A stretch of 58,318 bases of DNA from CAZNPU01 sp964575335 (GTDB lineage: Bacteria; Planctomycetota; Phycisphaerae; Phycisphaerales; SM1A02), in NCBI GenBank assembly GCA_964575335.1, contig CAZNPU010000022.1:1-58318 (forward strand). The letters are read 5' to 3'. The notes under the pieces were generated by a model. It searched no databases, was not told the origin of the DNA, and saw only the letters and a list, made by a program, of their open reading frames with translations. Below are positions 27,392 through 38,000 of this stretch, in pieces; the stretch's first letter is position 1; the number at the start of each line of letters is the position of its first letter. The translations under genes and the position numbers were made by a program.

Positions 27392-27654
27392 CGCCGCATT
27401 GCTCCATCGTTTATCGTTGACTACCGCCAAAGTTGATCGCGCCCGACACCGCATGCCGTGTCGAGATGCCGTGCCGAGAACGTCAACAGCGTTTGTGTTA
27501 TTGTGCTCTCGACGCACATTAGGCTTGTCTTCTGGAATGGCGAGAAGGCAATACGCCCTAATATCCGCCAGGCCCAGCAGGCAAACATGGCGGCTGCTTT
27601 GTCATCAGCTGCCTTTCACCCGAACGGATGGTCACTGGATGGTGTGTGCTCACC

Positions 27655-28332
27655 ATGTCGCAACCGCAGCACAGCATTCCGTATCGCGTATGGCTGCTTG
27701 TCTTTGGGCTGAGCCTGCTGGCGCTGAGTCTGATTTCGCCGCAGGATCGTTTCTACTGCATGCTTGAGCATGCTGCGACCCTGCTGGGACTGGTCGCTCT
27801 CATCATTGTCGAGCGACATCATCCGCTGAGCAATACGTCATGCACGCTGCTGTTCATCTATCTGGTGCTTCACATCATCGGAGCGCATTATCTGTACAGC
27901 AATGTTCCTTATGACCAGTGGTCGCAATGGCTGCTGGGCGTCAGCATCAATGAGGTGTTCGGCTTTCAACGAAACCATTACGATCGGCTGGTGCATTTCG
28001 CCAACGGTGCGCTCCTGATGCTTCCGCTGGTTGAAGTTGTGCAGCGATGGATTACGCCAGGCCGAATAGCTGCCGCATTTGTGGCGTTCACGACCATCAT
28101 GACCATCGGTGTGCTGTATGAGCTGATGGAATGGGGCCTTGCCATGATCATGGATCCGGAGAACGCAGAGCTATTCAACGGCCAGCAGGGCGATATGTTC
28201 GATGCCCAGAAAGACCTGGCCCTGGCGTGTCTGGGCGCAAGTCTCAGCGGCCTTGTGATTGTCGCAAACCGGAAACGCGCTGCAGCGTTCTCGAATCACA
28301 ACAATCGAGCAGTCACTGCCTCAGCGGGTTGA
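27655..28332 (+). CDS. YjdF/DUF2238-family membrane protein
   Basis: A 225-residue protein with about six membrane helices. Family features are the RNHYDRLVHFANG segment between helices, YELMEWG, and the loop GQQGDMFDAQKDLALACLG. These match the DUF2238 (YjdF) family of predicted inner-membrane proteins, whose function is unknown. The conserved His, Asp and Glu within or near membrane segments could bind metal (inference). The start at ATG 27655 drops a short non-family extension. Confidence 0.82.
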   Translation: MSQPQHSIPYRVWLLVFGLSLLALSLISPQDRFYCMLEHAATLLGLVALIIVERHHPLSNTSCTLLFIYLVLHIIGAHYLYSNVPYDQWSQWLLGVSINEVFGFQRNHYDRLVHFANGALLMLPLVEVVQRWITPGRIAAAFVAFTTIMTIGVLYELMEWGLAMIMDPENAELFNGQQGDMFDAQKDLALACLGASLSGLVIVANRKRAAAFSNHNNRAVTASAG

Positions 28333-28344
28333 TGCCTGCTTGCA

Positions 28345-29103
28345 TTACGGCGTGGACGCTGCCTGGGTCAGCGCTGCCTGATCGGTGCGGCTGGCGGCAA
28401 GATTGGCTTTGTCTTCCTCAGCCAACGGCTTCAGGCTTATTCCGCCCGCTGCATCGGCAATCAACTCGTACACCTGCCCCGTCCGTACGAGCTTGTAGAT
28501 CGCCTCGCCCTGCGCCACGCGAACGCCCATGCGTTGCGCAACCGCAGCATCGCTGGCGATATGCCAGAAATTCTCCCAGACCTGCTGCTCGAATCGGCCC
28601 ATGTCGCTGGCCGCGTAACCGGGCGGAATCGCGCCGGGCATGTCGATGGGCAATCCGTCACGCGGGGCCAATTGATCGGAAAAGACTCTGCGAAGCAGAA
28701 CCAGTGATCGGCCTCGCAGCGGATCGCCGTCGGCAATATGCTCGTGGTCGAACTTCACCGTCCATGCGTCGATGAATACAACCTGGCCCGGCACGGTGAA
28801 CTGCTGGCGGGCAAGTTCCGCGCCGTTGTCGTCGAGTTCAATCAGCATCAGCGTGGTTTCAAGCACTTGGCCTTCGGCGTCGGTTTTCTGATCAAGCACG
28901 CGCATGTGGGCGATGCGATGCGTTCGGCTGAGCCGCTCGATCATCGCCTGCCGCTGGACCAATTGCTGTTCAAGCTGCTGCGTCAATTCGCGCAGCTCGT
29001 CGATCGCCTTCTGGCGCTCATCGAGCATCAAACGCCAGAACCCGAACAGAACTAGTCCAGCCAGACAGACAGTAATGGCGGCGGTGCGGAAAAATGCGGT
29101 CAT
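28345..29103 (-). CDS. Single-pass membrane protein with coiled coil, unknown function
   Basis: A 252-residue protein. One N-terminal membrane helix (AAITVCLAGLVLFGFWRLML) is followed by a coiled coil of about 45 residues (DERQKAIDELRELTQQLEQQ and on). A mixed alpha/beta domain follows, with VFIDAWTVKFDHEH and GEAIYKLVRTGQVYELIAD. The family is not recognised. The start at ATG 29103 has an AAGGTGG site; a TTG at 29115 is in frame upstream. It is divergent from the 919-residue secreted protein. Confidence 0.7.
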   Translation of the reverse strand: MTAFFRTAAITVCLAGLVLFGFWRLMLDERQKAIDELRELTQQLEQQLVQRQAMIERLSRTHRIAHMRVLDQKTDAEGQVLETTLMLIELDDNGAELARQQFTVPGQVVFIDAWTVKFDHEHIADGDPLRGRSLVLLRRVFSDQLAPRDGLPIDMPGAIPPGYAASDMGRFEQQVWENFWHIASDAAVAQRMGVRVAQGEAIYKLVRTGQVYELIADAAGGISLKPLAEEDKANLAASRTDQAALTQAASTP

Positions 29104-29314
29104 GGCCACCTTCAAGCATCACAGGGGGAAGTTGAACGCAGAAGCCTCGGGCCTGGGCCTGATGCGCAGTGCGCATCCAGTGTTCGATCGCTTTGGCGCG
29201 ATGGCAAGCCTGGCTTGACGACTTCCTGCGTTCTGCTGCGGGCGTTTCCAGATTCCAACGTTCTGGTATCGGCAAACATGCAGTAAACAGCCAAATTGAC
29301 CGATAACAACAGGG

Positions 29315-32074
29315 ATGCGACACGCTTTCTGGTGCTGCTGCTACTGCTGGTTGGCGATCATCGTGCTTGCAGGCGCGCTGCCGGTTGCTGCTGCGCAGCC
29401 GATGAGCCAGCCATCGGAGGATGCCGCCTCGGACGCTCCGGCGCAGCTTTCAACGATGCTGCAGACAGTGCGGCATTTTGATTTTGAGCATGACGGTTCG
29501 TCATCCAATGCGATGCCGATCCCCTTTTACCGGTATGTCTCTCCTTCCGAAGGCTTTACGCCGTTTGGAACCATGCGGCTGACCACCGATGCGCCGGCCG
29601 CAGGCGGACAGGGCACGTTTGAGTTCAAGCTTGGCGGCGGGTCGATGTCGGCCCGGCTTCCCCGATCGGTCATTCCGGTCTTGCCCATGGCCAGCTACGT
29701 TGTGAGCGCCAAGGTGCGCACCGAGGGGCTGAGCCATGCCCGGGCACGGCTGATTGCCTGGCTGCATGATGCTGCCGGTCAGCCGATTGCTGAAAGCCGC
29801 ATCGAAAGCCGGGCGGTGCAGACCAATGGCCGATGGGAAACGCTCAGCGTTGAGATTGACGGGCGGTTTGCCAATGCTGCCGACCTCGTTCTGGAACTGC
29901 AGGTGGCCCAGCCGGGCATGCTCATGGCTGCTGACCAGCGTCAAGGCAATGTCAGTGCGCCGCAGATTGAAGACATCACCGGCAGCGTCTGGTTTGACGA
30001 TGTGATCGTGGCTCACCTGCCGCACATCAGCATCACGCTGGACAACCCGGGCAACGTGGTGCTTGCGCCCGAAGCTCCCACGCTGCAGATCATGGTGAAT
30101 GAAGTCACCGGCAGCGCAATGAGCGCTCGAGTGCGCGTGTTCGATCTCAACGGGCAGTCGGTGTTCGACACAACATTGCCTGCACCGCGCGGCCATCACA
30201 AGTTCGCGCTTCCCATCCCGGTCTCCGGCTGCGGATGGTATCGGGCGGTGCTTGATGTCTACAGCCGCTCAGGCTTGTCGCATCAGCGGCAGCTGGATTT
30301 TGTCGTCATACCTTCGACGCATCGCCGCTCGCACCTGCCCCCTGCTGATCGATTCGGACTGGCGCTCGATCCGGACCCGCACGCCACAATCGATATGATC
30401 GCGGCCATGGTGAGTCATCTGCACGGCGGCCATGCAAGCATTCCGATCTGGTCGCAGGGCAGCGCCGATTCAGCCGTTTCGCCCAGGCAGCATCAGTTGA
30501 TTGAACGACTGCTGCGTCAGCAGATCGAGCTGCTGCTTTCGCTCGAAGCGGTTCCCAGCGATCTGGCACGAGGATTGAACCTGCATACCGATCAGGTGCT
30601 TGAGTTATTGAGCCATGATGCGCGGCTTTGGCGCTCGCATCTGGATGAATTGCTGGTGGCTTTCGGGCTTGAGACGCGCCGCTGGAAAATTGGCGCGATT
30701 GATGGAATCGAAGCGTTCTGGCGCAACGACCTGTCGGACACGATTGCCGCTGCGACAAAATCACTGGCCGACTTTGTTCCCGAACCAATTCTGTACGCCA
30801 ACTGGACAGCCGAACTGGAACCGCCCGCAACGCCGCCGCCCGGGCTTTCGATCGTGGTGCCGTATCACATTCGGCCTGATGAGATTCAGCACTACGCTGC
30901 GTCGTGGCTCGAACATGATGTTGAGTTGACGGCAATACTGGAATCGCCTCCTGATGAGATTATGTCTCCGCGCCAGCAGGTGGTTGATCTCATGTTGCGC
31001 ACCCTGCACAGCTGGCGGGCGGGCATACCGGTGATGATGACACAAACGCCGTGGCGGCGCAACAGCATGCAGCCGTCGCAGCTCATGCCCAGGCCGATTT
31101 TCGGGCCATGGCGAACGTTGGCAGCGCAGTTGAACGATCGCACATTTGTCGGAACGCTGCCGATTGGCGAGAACGTAACGTGCTGGATTCTTGCTGGCCC
31201 GACGCTGCACGATGCTGCCCTTGTGGCGTGGTGCGATCCGCCGCTGACCGGCTCGGCGCAGCAGTTTCGTTCACAGCTTGCCATCGGCGCAGTTGAAGTG
31301 ATTGACGCCTTCGGCAACGTGAGCACGGTTGCGCCCCGCAACGACGAACACACCATCACGCTGTCGGACATGCCAGTATTTATCCAGAACATCGACCTTG
31401 AGCTGGTGCAGTTCCGGGGCGGAATGCGCATCGATCCGCCGTTTGTGCCGGCAGTGTTCAAGGTGCACGAACATGAAATTGTGCTTCGCAATCCCTGGAG
31501 CGTGGCGGTCAGTGGCACGCTGCATCTGCATCAGGACGACCAATGGCAGCTCAGCCCCACAACACAGGAGTTTGCGATTGCTGCTCATGGCGAGACTCGA
31601 TTGCCGCTGAACATCGTGCCCCAGCGCAGCATCATTGCCGGTCGGAGATCAGTGCAGGCGGATATCACGCTCGTGGCCAATCGCACCTACTCGATGCGCA
31701 TCGAATCTGAGATCGAAGTCGGTTTAAAAAACATCGAACTGGCTGCGTCATGGACTGTGGTGGAAAACCCCCGGACGGGCGAAACCGATCTGGTCTTGAC
31801 GCAGGCGGTGACCAATCGCGGCCAGCAGCCGATGAATCTGGAACTGTATGTGCTCGCTCCCGGAATCAGCCAGCATCGCCGCGTCATTCCCGGACTTCCC
31901 GCAGGCGACACAGCGGTGCGATCGTTCCGCATCCCCGGCGGCGCAGCGATATTGGCAGGAAAGCAGGTCCGCGTGGGCGTCAGCGAGCGGGACGGCAACA
32001 CGCGATTGAATCGGCTGCTCACGATCACGCCAATGAACGCATCGCCTGCGCATGCTGCAGCATCAACCGAGTGA
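29315..32074 (+). CDS. Large secreted protein, unknown function
   Basis: A 919-residue protein with a signal peptide (WLAIIVLAGALPVAAAQP). Seen in it: an N-terminal beta-rich region to about 300, with a jelly-roll-like GRWETLSVEIDG and SVWFDDVIV pattern like carbohydrate-binding modules. The central part (about 340-580) alternates helices and strands and could be a TIM-barrel-like domain (RFGLALDPDPHATIDMIAAM, WKIGAIDGIEAFW). The C-terminal beta-sandwich regions resemble NEW3-type domains (LRNPWSVAVSGTLHL). A glycan-binding or degrading role fits this layout, but no catalytic residues can be named. Confidence 0.7.
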   Translation: MRHAFWCCCYCWLAIIVLAGALPVAAAQPMSQPSEDAASDAPAQLSTMLQTVRHFDFEHDGSSSNAMPIPFYRYVSPSEGFTPFGTMRLTTDAPAAGGQGTFEFKLGGGSMSARLPRSVIPVLPMASYVVSAKVRTEGLSHARARLIAWLHDAAGQPIAESRIESRAVQTNGRWETLSVEIDGRFANAADLVLELQVAQPGMLMAADQRQGNVSAPQIEDITGSVWFDDVIVAHLPHISITLDNPGNVVLAPEAPTLQIMVNEVTGSAMSARVRVFDLNGQSVFDTTLPAPRGHHKFALPIPVSGCGWYRAVLDVYSRSGLSHQRQLDFVVIPSTHRRSHLPPADRFGLALDPDPHATIDMIAAMVSHLHGGHASIPIWSQGSADSAVSPRQHQLIERLLRQQIELLLSLEAVPSDLARGLNLHTDQVLELLSHDARLWRSHLDELLVAFGLETRRWKIGAIDGIEAFWRNDLSDTIAAATKSLADFVPEPILYANWTAELEPPATPPPGLSIVVPYHIRPDEIQHYAASWLEHDVELTAILESPPDEIMSPRQQVVDLMLRTLHSWRAGIPVMMTQTPWRRNSMQPSQLMPRPIFGPWRTLAAQLNDRTFVGTLPIGENVTCWILAGPTLHDAALVAWCDPPLTGSAQQFRSQLAIGAVEVIDAFGNVSTVAPRNDEHTITLSDMPVFIQNIDLELVQFRGGMRIDPPFVPAVFKVHEHEIVLRNPWSVAVSGTLHLHQDDQWQLSPTTQEFAIAAHGETRLPLNIVPQRSIIAGRRSVQADITLVANRTYSMRIESEIEVGLKNIELAASWTVVENPRTGETDLVLTQAVTNRGQQPMNLELYVLAPGISQHRRVIPGLPAGDTAVRSFRIPGGAAILAGKQVRVGVSERDGNTRLNRLLTITPMNASPAHAAASTE

Positions 32075-32129
32075 TGGTAATGGCCGCTGCGATCACCGCT
32101 GCAAAGTTCACGCGGCTGGCGATACGGCA

Positions 32130-33260
32130 TCAATATGTGTTTTTCTTAGTTACAGCATGCTGCTGCAGGTCGAACGTCGCCAGCAAAGCTGCAGCGCGCT
32201 CGCCAGCAGCGCCGTCGCCGTAGGGATGCTCGCATGATGCCGCTGATGCTGGTGCAGTCATCGCACGGTCAATGGCGTTCGCAATCGCCTTTGCATCCCA
32301 TTCCGGAACATCAATGACATTGGCTGGCATTTCGCGTCCCGACTGCCGGCGGCCGACATTGACGCATCGCACGCCCAATGCTGCGCATTCGATCAATCCT
32401 GCGCTGGAATTGCCCGCGATGATCCGCGCACGCTTGAGTAAAGCAATGAACTGCTCGCGCGGCACGTGCTGGCGCGATTCGCATTGGGCTTCTTGAATTG
32501 CGCGCACAATTCCTGCCCGGCCAGGATCATGATTTGGATACAGCGCAAGAACGCGACCCGCTCGCTGCGCCGCGTGCAGCAACGCGTTTGCCCGCTGGTA
32601 TTCGACTTCAGGATCATCGCCCACTGGATGCAGCAACATGATAATTTCAGGCTGCCCCAATTCGGCATAGGCATCGTCTGCAAGCGGCGCGATTTCATGC
32701 AAACCGTCAACAGCTGGCGAACCGATGACATGAACGCGCGACGGTTCTTCACCCATGGCGATGATGCGCTGCGCCGAGGTTGGCGTGGCGGGCAAATGAA
32801 TGTGAGCCAACTTGGTGATGGCGTGCCGCAGCGATTCGTCGGCTATGCCTTCAGCGCGATCGCCGCCGTGCATGTGCGCAACGCGGATTCCCGCAATCGC
32901 AGCAGCAGCGGCAGCAGCAAACGCTTCAATGCGATCGCCCAGCACGAGCACCACATCCGGTTGCTGGCGGGCAAAATGCTGCGCAAAGCCGGTAATGCCG
33001 CGGCCAAGCGCGATTGCATCCGTCAAGCGATCGTGCGGCTCATCGGGCAATTGCATCGGAATGGTCGCATCGATCTGAAACGCAGCAGCAACTTCATCAA
33101 TCGTGCGGGCAGGCGGCAGCAGGTGCGTACCTGTAACCAGCACCTGCAGATGCAAATCGTCACGGCGGCGGATGGCTGTCATGGTTGATCGCAGCAGGCC
33201 GAACTCCGCGCGCGTGCCGGTCACCACCGCAACCGTTCGCTTGTCGCCAGCCGCGCTCAC
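32130..33260 (-). CDS. neuC: UDP-sugar 2-epimerase, hydrolysing (NeuC/LegG type)
   Basis: A 376-residue protein. It is of the class that converts UDP-GlcNAc (or the 2,4-diacetamido derivative) to the free ManNAc-type sugar and UDP. Seen: TGTRAEFGLLR at the N-terminus, VLVLGDRIEAFAAAAA, HMHGGDRAEGIADESLRHAITKLAH, and GNSSAGLIECAALGVRCVNVG for UDP binding. The GTG start overlaps the neuB stop by 4 bp (GTGA). It is last in the operon. Whether the product is for Neu5Ac or legionaminic acid cannot be told, because no dehydratase or aminotransferase genes are present. Confidence 0.9.
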   Translation of the reverse strand: MSAAGDKRTVAVVTGTRAEFGLLRSTMTAIRRRDDLHLQVLVTGTHLLPPARTIDEVAAAFQIDATIPMQLPDEPHDRLTDAIALGRGITGFAQHFARQQPDVVLVLGDRIEAFAAAAAAAIAGIRVAHMHGGDRAEGIADESLRHAITKLAHIHLPATPTSAQRIIAMGEEPSRVHVIGSPAVDGLHEIAPLADDAYAELGQPEIIMLLHPVGDDPEVEYQRANALLHAAQRAGRVLALYPNHDPGRAGIVRAIQEAQCESRQHVPREQFIALLKRARIIAGNSSAGLIECAALGVRCVNVGRRQSGREMPANVIDVPEWDAKAIANAIDRAMTAPASAASCEHPYGDGAAGERAAALLATFDLQQHAVTKKNTY

Positions 33261-34291
33261 AACAGATCCTCCTGCGTTATCGGCATGTCCGCTTCCACTG
33301 CCTTTGCCAACCGGCGGCCAAGCACATCATGCAACTGAAAAGGCGCGATCCCCGTACCCGGGCGTTTGATGGTGACATCGCTTGCCTGAAGCACATGGCC
33401 AATCGGCAAATCGCGCGCAGCCGTCAGTGACTGACGCGAAACATGCCGCACGTCGGCTTCAATATCCAGCACCTGCTTGCGAACCGGACCAAGCATGCGA
33501 AATGCGCGATGCGCCAGGCGCACGTATTCTGCAAATCCAGCCGGATCAAGAGATGCTGCGTGATCAGGCCCGCTCGCAGATCGATCGTAGGTCAGGTGCT
33601 TCTCCAGCATGCGCGCGCCTGAAGCCACCGCCAGAGCACCGGTGTCGAGAGATGATGTGTGATCGGAATACCCCAGCGCATTGGGATTCACATGACTCAT
33701 GGCAATGCGTGCCGCCAACGCTGCGCTGTCATCGGGCGTGGGATAGGAACTGACGCATTGAAACAGGATATGCGGATGATCGCCCAACCAGCGCGTGACC
33801 TGCTGCACTTCATCGATTGACGCTGCCCCGGCGCTGATCAGCAATGGCTTTCCGGTTGTCATCAACTGCTCAAGAAGCGGCTGATTGATGATGTCGGGCG
33901 ACGCGGTTTTGTACGCCTGCCAGTTCAATCGCCTGGCGTGCGCGACCAGTTCAACGCTGAAAACAGTCACGATGGTGTGCAGCTCGAGCTGCTTCGCGTG
34001 TTCGATGACGCGATGCATCTGATCAACGCTCAGCTCAAGCGCGCGAAGCATGGCAAACGGATCAGTCGCGCCGGCCCGCTGCTGATATATGGCAAGTTTT
34101 GCTGCCTTGCTGAGCAGACGATCGGTTTCAAACAGTTGCAGTTTGATGGCGTCTGCGTCGGCGCTTTTCGCAGCATGCACAAGCTCGATTGCGCGATCTG
34201 TCGAGCCGTCATGATTCACGCCGATTTCAGCGATGATATACGGCGGATGATCCGGGCCAATCACGCGATCGCCGATGCGAACGTCTGTCAT
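33257..34291 (-). CDS. neuB: Nonulosonate synthase (NeuB/LegI type)
   Basis: A 344-residue enzyme that condenses PEP with a ManNAc-type sugar to give a nine-carbon acid. The N-terminal TIM barrel has YIIAEIGVNHDG, AIKLQLFETD, SAGAASIDEV, CVSSYPTP, LGYSDHTSS and EKHLTYDRSASGPDHAASL. The C-terminal SAF (antifreeze-like) domain, about 280-344, has RDLPIGHVLQASDVTIKRPG. The start at ATG 34291 is decided by its 4-bp ATGA overlap with the neuA stop. A GTG at 34300 is also in frame. Confidence 0.93.
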   Translation of the reverse strand: MTDVRIGDRVIGPDHPPYIIAEIGVNHDGSTDRAIELVHAAKSADADAIKLQLFETDRLLSKAAKLAIYQQRAGATDPFAMLRALELSVDQMHRVIEHAKQLELHTIVTVFSVELVAHARRLNWQAYKTASPDIINQPLLEQLMTTGKPLLISAGAASIDEVQQVTRWLGDHPHILFQCVSSYPTPDDSAALAARIAMSHVNPNALGYSDHTSSLDTGALAVASGARMLEKHLTYDRSASGPDHAASLDPAGFAEYVRLAHRAFRMLGPVRKQVLDIEADVRHVSRQSLTAARDLPIGHVLQASDVTIKRPGTGIAPFQLHDVLGRRLAKAVEADMPITQEDLL

Positions 34292-35031
34292 GCGCCGCAC
34301 CCTACCTGCGTCTGCTGGAGCAGCATGGCTTCAGCCACCGCGAGATCGATTTCCGTATCAACATCGACAACCGAACCGGCGGGCGAGACGATGCCCCGGC
34401 GATCCTGCCCCAGAAATGCGTGCGGCTGACCTTCGAGAACCGTAAAAAGCGCATCGCGCGTCACTGCGATCACCCCGCCGTCTGGAAGCAGGAGCTTCGG
34501 CAGGTCCTGTCGACGATACACGGTGTTGGGAACGTGCGCATGCACTTTCTGCTGCTCATCCAACGTCACCATCCAGTACGGATGATGCTTGCCGACTTCG
34601 CTGTACGACTGCACGCTGTCCGCGCCGGTTTCGATCAATGTGCTGACAGCGCGATCAATAAGCCAGTTAGGCCGCACCGGCACATTGGCGTAGAGAATGA
34701 CAATGATCGGCGCGTCGGAGCCGACTTCCAGAACTGCGTGCCGCACAGCCGCATCAACAGTTGCGGTATCGCTGGCAAGTTCCGCCGGTCGATGCACGGT
34801 CTGCACCCCCATCGCTCTGGCTGCATCAGCAATGTCCTGACCGTCGGTCGACACGATGACCCGGCTTACCGTGCGCGCCGTCAGCGCATCTTCAATAGCG
34901 TGGCAGATCATCGGCCGCCCCGCAACAAGACGCGCGTTCTTGCCGGGCAGCCCCTTGCTTCCGGCGCGGCCAATCACAACCGCCAGCACGTTATCGCTGC
35001 TGCTGTTGTTGTTGCTGCGCTCAAGGCTCAT
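34288..35031 (-). CDS. neuA: CMP-nonulosonate cytidylyltransferase (NeuA type)
   Basis: A 247-residue enzyme that activates the nonulosonic acid with CTP. The signature is AVVIGRAGSKGLPGKN with the conserved Arg, Ser, Lys and Pro of CMP-sugar synthetases, followed by RPMICHAIEDA, the VSTD strand and the C-terminal DVDTEIDLAVAE with the metal-binding Asp pair. A polar N-terminal stretch of 14 residues precedes the core. The start (35031) overlaps the end of the large fusion gene by 11 bp, which supports co-translation. Confidence 0.93.
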   Translation of the reverse strand: MSLERSNNNSSSDNVLAVVIGRAGSKGLPGKNARLVAGRPMICHAIEDALTARTVSRVIVSTDGQDIADAARAMGVQTVHRPAELASDTATVDAAVRHAVLEVGSDAPIIVILYANVPVRPNWLIDRAVSTLIETGADSVQSYSEVGKHHPYWMVTLDEQQKVHAHVPNTVYRRQDLPKLLLPDGGVIAVTRDALFTVLEGQPHAFLGQDRRGIVSPAGSVVDVDTEIDLAVAEAMLLQQTQVGCGA

Positions 35032-38000
35032 CGCGCATTTCCTTGTGCTTGTGGGCAATTCGATCTCGCCGGTTCTGCTGAACCTTCTGCCAGAGCGATT
35101 GAAGCGGCGTCGTGGCGATCGTGCCTGCTGCATCGTGTGCTGCCCAATCAAGTTCATCGATCAGCACCGATCCATCGCACAAAACCGTCATGCGCTCTGA
35201 TTGATCGCGGACCTGCACACGCACGGGTGTGACGGCCGGCGTCAGGCTGCTGTCGCCAAACGGCGGGTCTTCAATCACAGCCGTGCCCAGCATTCGCTGC
35301 CAGCGGTCATAGAACGATTCGATGTCTTCATAGGTTTCGCTGCGGCGCTGCAAATGCGGCACAAGCCACGGCAATGCGAAGGCGGCGGTTCCCGGATGCT
35401 GCGTGAGCCGACGACGGCGATCAAGCAGATACTCGATATTCAGCAGCACCTCTTTGAACCGATTGACGCCCATCATCAACTGATAGGTCGCCTCGCGGTC
35501 AGCGTTCAGATCAACGCTCACCACATCGACGCCGCTGGCAAGCAGGCGATCGATCGTCGGCTGCTCCACGAGCAATTCCGTTCGCACATGTACGCTGCAC
35601 ACCCCCGCACGCCTGGCCCGCTGCACGATTTCATCAAAGTGCGGATGTAGCAGCGGATCCCCCAGACCGGCCAGAGTCAGCGCAACATCATCCGCGCCCG
35701 ACTTGGCAATCCACTGCTGCAATTCATCAAAAAAGCGATTCGCCAGCGCTTCGCTGAGCAGCGTGCGGGCAATAGCGCCAAATGGATGTGCCGCAAACAG
35801 GCCGCAACTGATGCGATTGGCGCACAGCTCAAGCACGATGTGCCGCGGCGGCATTCCTGTATTTGCACACTCATCCCAGTGATTTTCAAGCTGCCTGACA
35901 ACCTCAAGCGGCGTCGCTGCGATCGGATCGGCAAGCTCCTTTGCAGCAGCGCGCACCCATTGCTGCTGTCGCGCAGTATCGAACGTGGCTCGAACAAGCG
36001 ATCGGCGAACCGTGTGTTCGATCTGCACGTTGGCATCGCGCGCGATCAGATCGTGCTGAGGCGCATGTGGCTGATAGCTCAACACGCCGCCCACTGTTGA
36101 AAGCCGATTGCGATGAGCGAATTCGCGCATGAGTGATGCGCCGATCAGACAGCCGCACAGCCCTGGCGGAGACTGCGTAAACACAAGATTGTGCTGCTGG
36201 GGGTGTTCGCGATGCCGATGGACCAGCGCGTCGCACCCGCCTTCGCCGGTCACGTTGATCAGCGGCCAGTCCGGCCCGGCGATGATCGCAGCGGTCAATT
36301 GTCTGCGATCCATGATCTGGCTCATGATCTGCGGACACAGCGCCTCGTCATACGCGCCGATGCCTGCAATGCCGCCGCGCCAGCACGACGGAGCCAGGAG
36401 CCGCGCCGCTGCGATCGCTTCACGCTCAGGACCGAATGGCGAATCCATGCCTTCCGGACACCATTCAATTTCCACCGGAAGACCAATGCGCGATCGATCA
36501 ATCAGCGGTTCAACATCAAAGCATCGCGGCACAATGAGGATGATCGATTCCAGAGTTTTCGATGTCCCCAGCCGTTCGAGCGTGGCCTGCAGAACGGTTC
36601 GGCCGTGAAAATCCGCTGCCAGCGATCGCCTGATGCCTAAACCGTTACGATGTGGATCAACAGGCACAAGCGCGGCAACGCGCGAAACCACGGCTGCGGC
36701 GTCATTGCCTTGAATCTGCAGCAACTCAGTGGCAGGAGCAGCGCGAGTCTGTACAGCTTCACCAGCCAGCAGACGGTCCGCCATCGCAAGCTGATCTGCA
36801 AGTTCCTTTGCTGCATCAATCAGCCAGGTGACATTGTCAAGGTCGCGCTCGAGCTGGGCGCGCTGCCGGGTAAGCGCATCAAGATCGCGCTGCATATGCA
36901 GGCGGCGATCCGCTTTCATGCGCCGAAATGCGCCAAGCTGGTTGATTTGATTGATAAGCTCAAACGCGTCGAATCGCTTTTCAACTTCCTTGCGATACTG
37001 CTCAATTTTCTGAAAGCACTGATTCATCCGCACCTGATCATGCTGATGCTCGAGCATCTGCCGCAGCAGGCTTGCGGTTTTGACCGACACATCACCGACG
37101 CGCTGGACCTGATGACGCACTTCTGCCAGCCGCTGACGAGCCAATTTCAGCCGCTTGGCATCAGGAGTCAATCGCTTCGGCAACGGCAATGGCGGAAGCT
37201 GCCGCGTCGCAAAGCGTTCGAGCACGTCTGCCAGCGGCATCGACTGAGCGTGCTGCTTGGCCACGCCGCCTTCGGTCGCATCAATGATCAAGCAGCCGTC
37301 GCGCTTGTATTCAGCAAAGTCGCGTTCGAACTGCTGCAGATACGCGTGCATCTGCGCATCGGTGAAAATCGATCTACCGTTCACATCCTTTGTTTTGTGA
37401 AGATGCAGTCGATGGCGCACGATGCGCTGCCATTCCATCATGGCAATGGTGTTGAAGGGATTCAGTTCCGTCGCCCAGACATCGTGAATCGCTGCACCGG
37501 GCGCGTAGTACAGGCCGTCGGGAAATCCCAGATCCTGGCCGATCATCGCGATCGGATCGCATCCAAGATAGCGAGCCAGATACATCGCAAGATGCGCGAC
37601 GGTTGCGCCGGCAGGAAGCTCGCCCATCGGTCGCCGCATTGGCCCGAGCACCATGTCGAGATAGCTGTTGGCGCAGCAACGAATGGGGCCGGGAAATGAA
37701 TCGAGAATGACCGGATTGGCCTTTGGCTCTGCGACAAGAGTGATGTCCTGCACTTGCTCCGGCGTCAACCCTTCATAGAACCGCTTGGATATCTCGTGAT
37801 AGTCCAGGGCGGTTACAAAATGCGGCTTGATGCCGGCTTTCAGCAGCGGCTTGAGCGTCGTCTGCACCGCAATGATGACGCAGCGGTCTCGAACGCCCGG
37901 CTGAGCAAGCTGATGCATGTTCTTGTGCAGGCTTGGTCCGGCCGACACCACCACGGCTGGATATCCCTGCGCTGCATTGCGCAGCTCGCTGATTCCCTCG

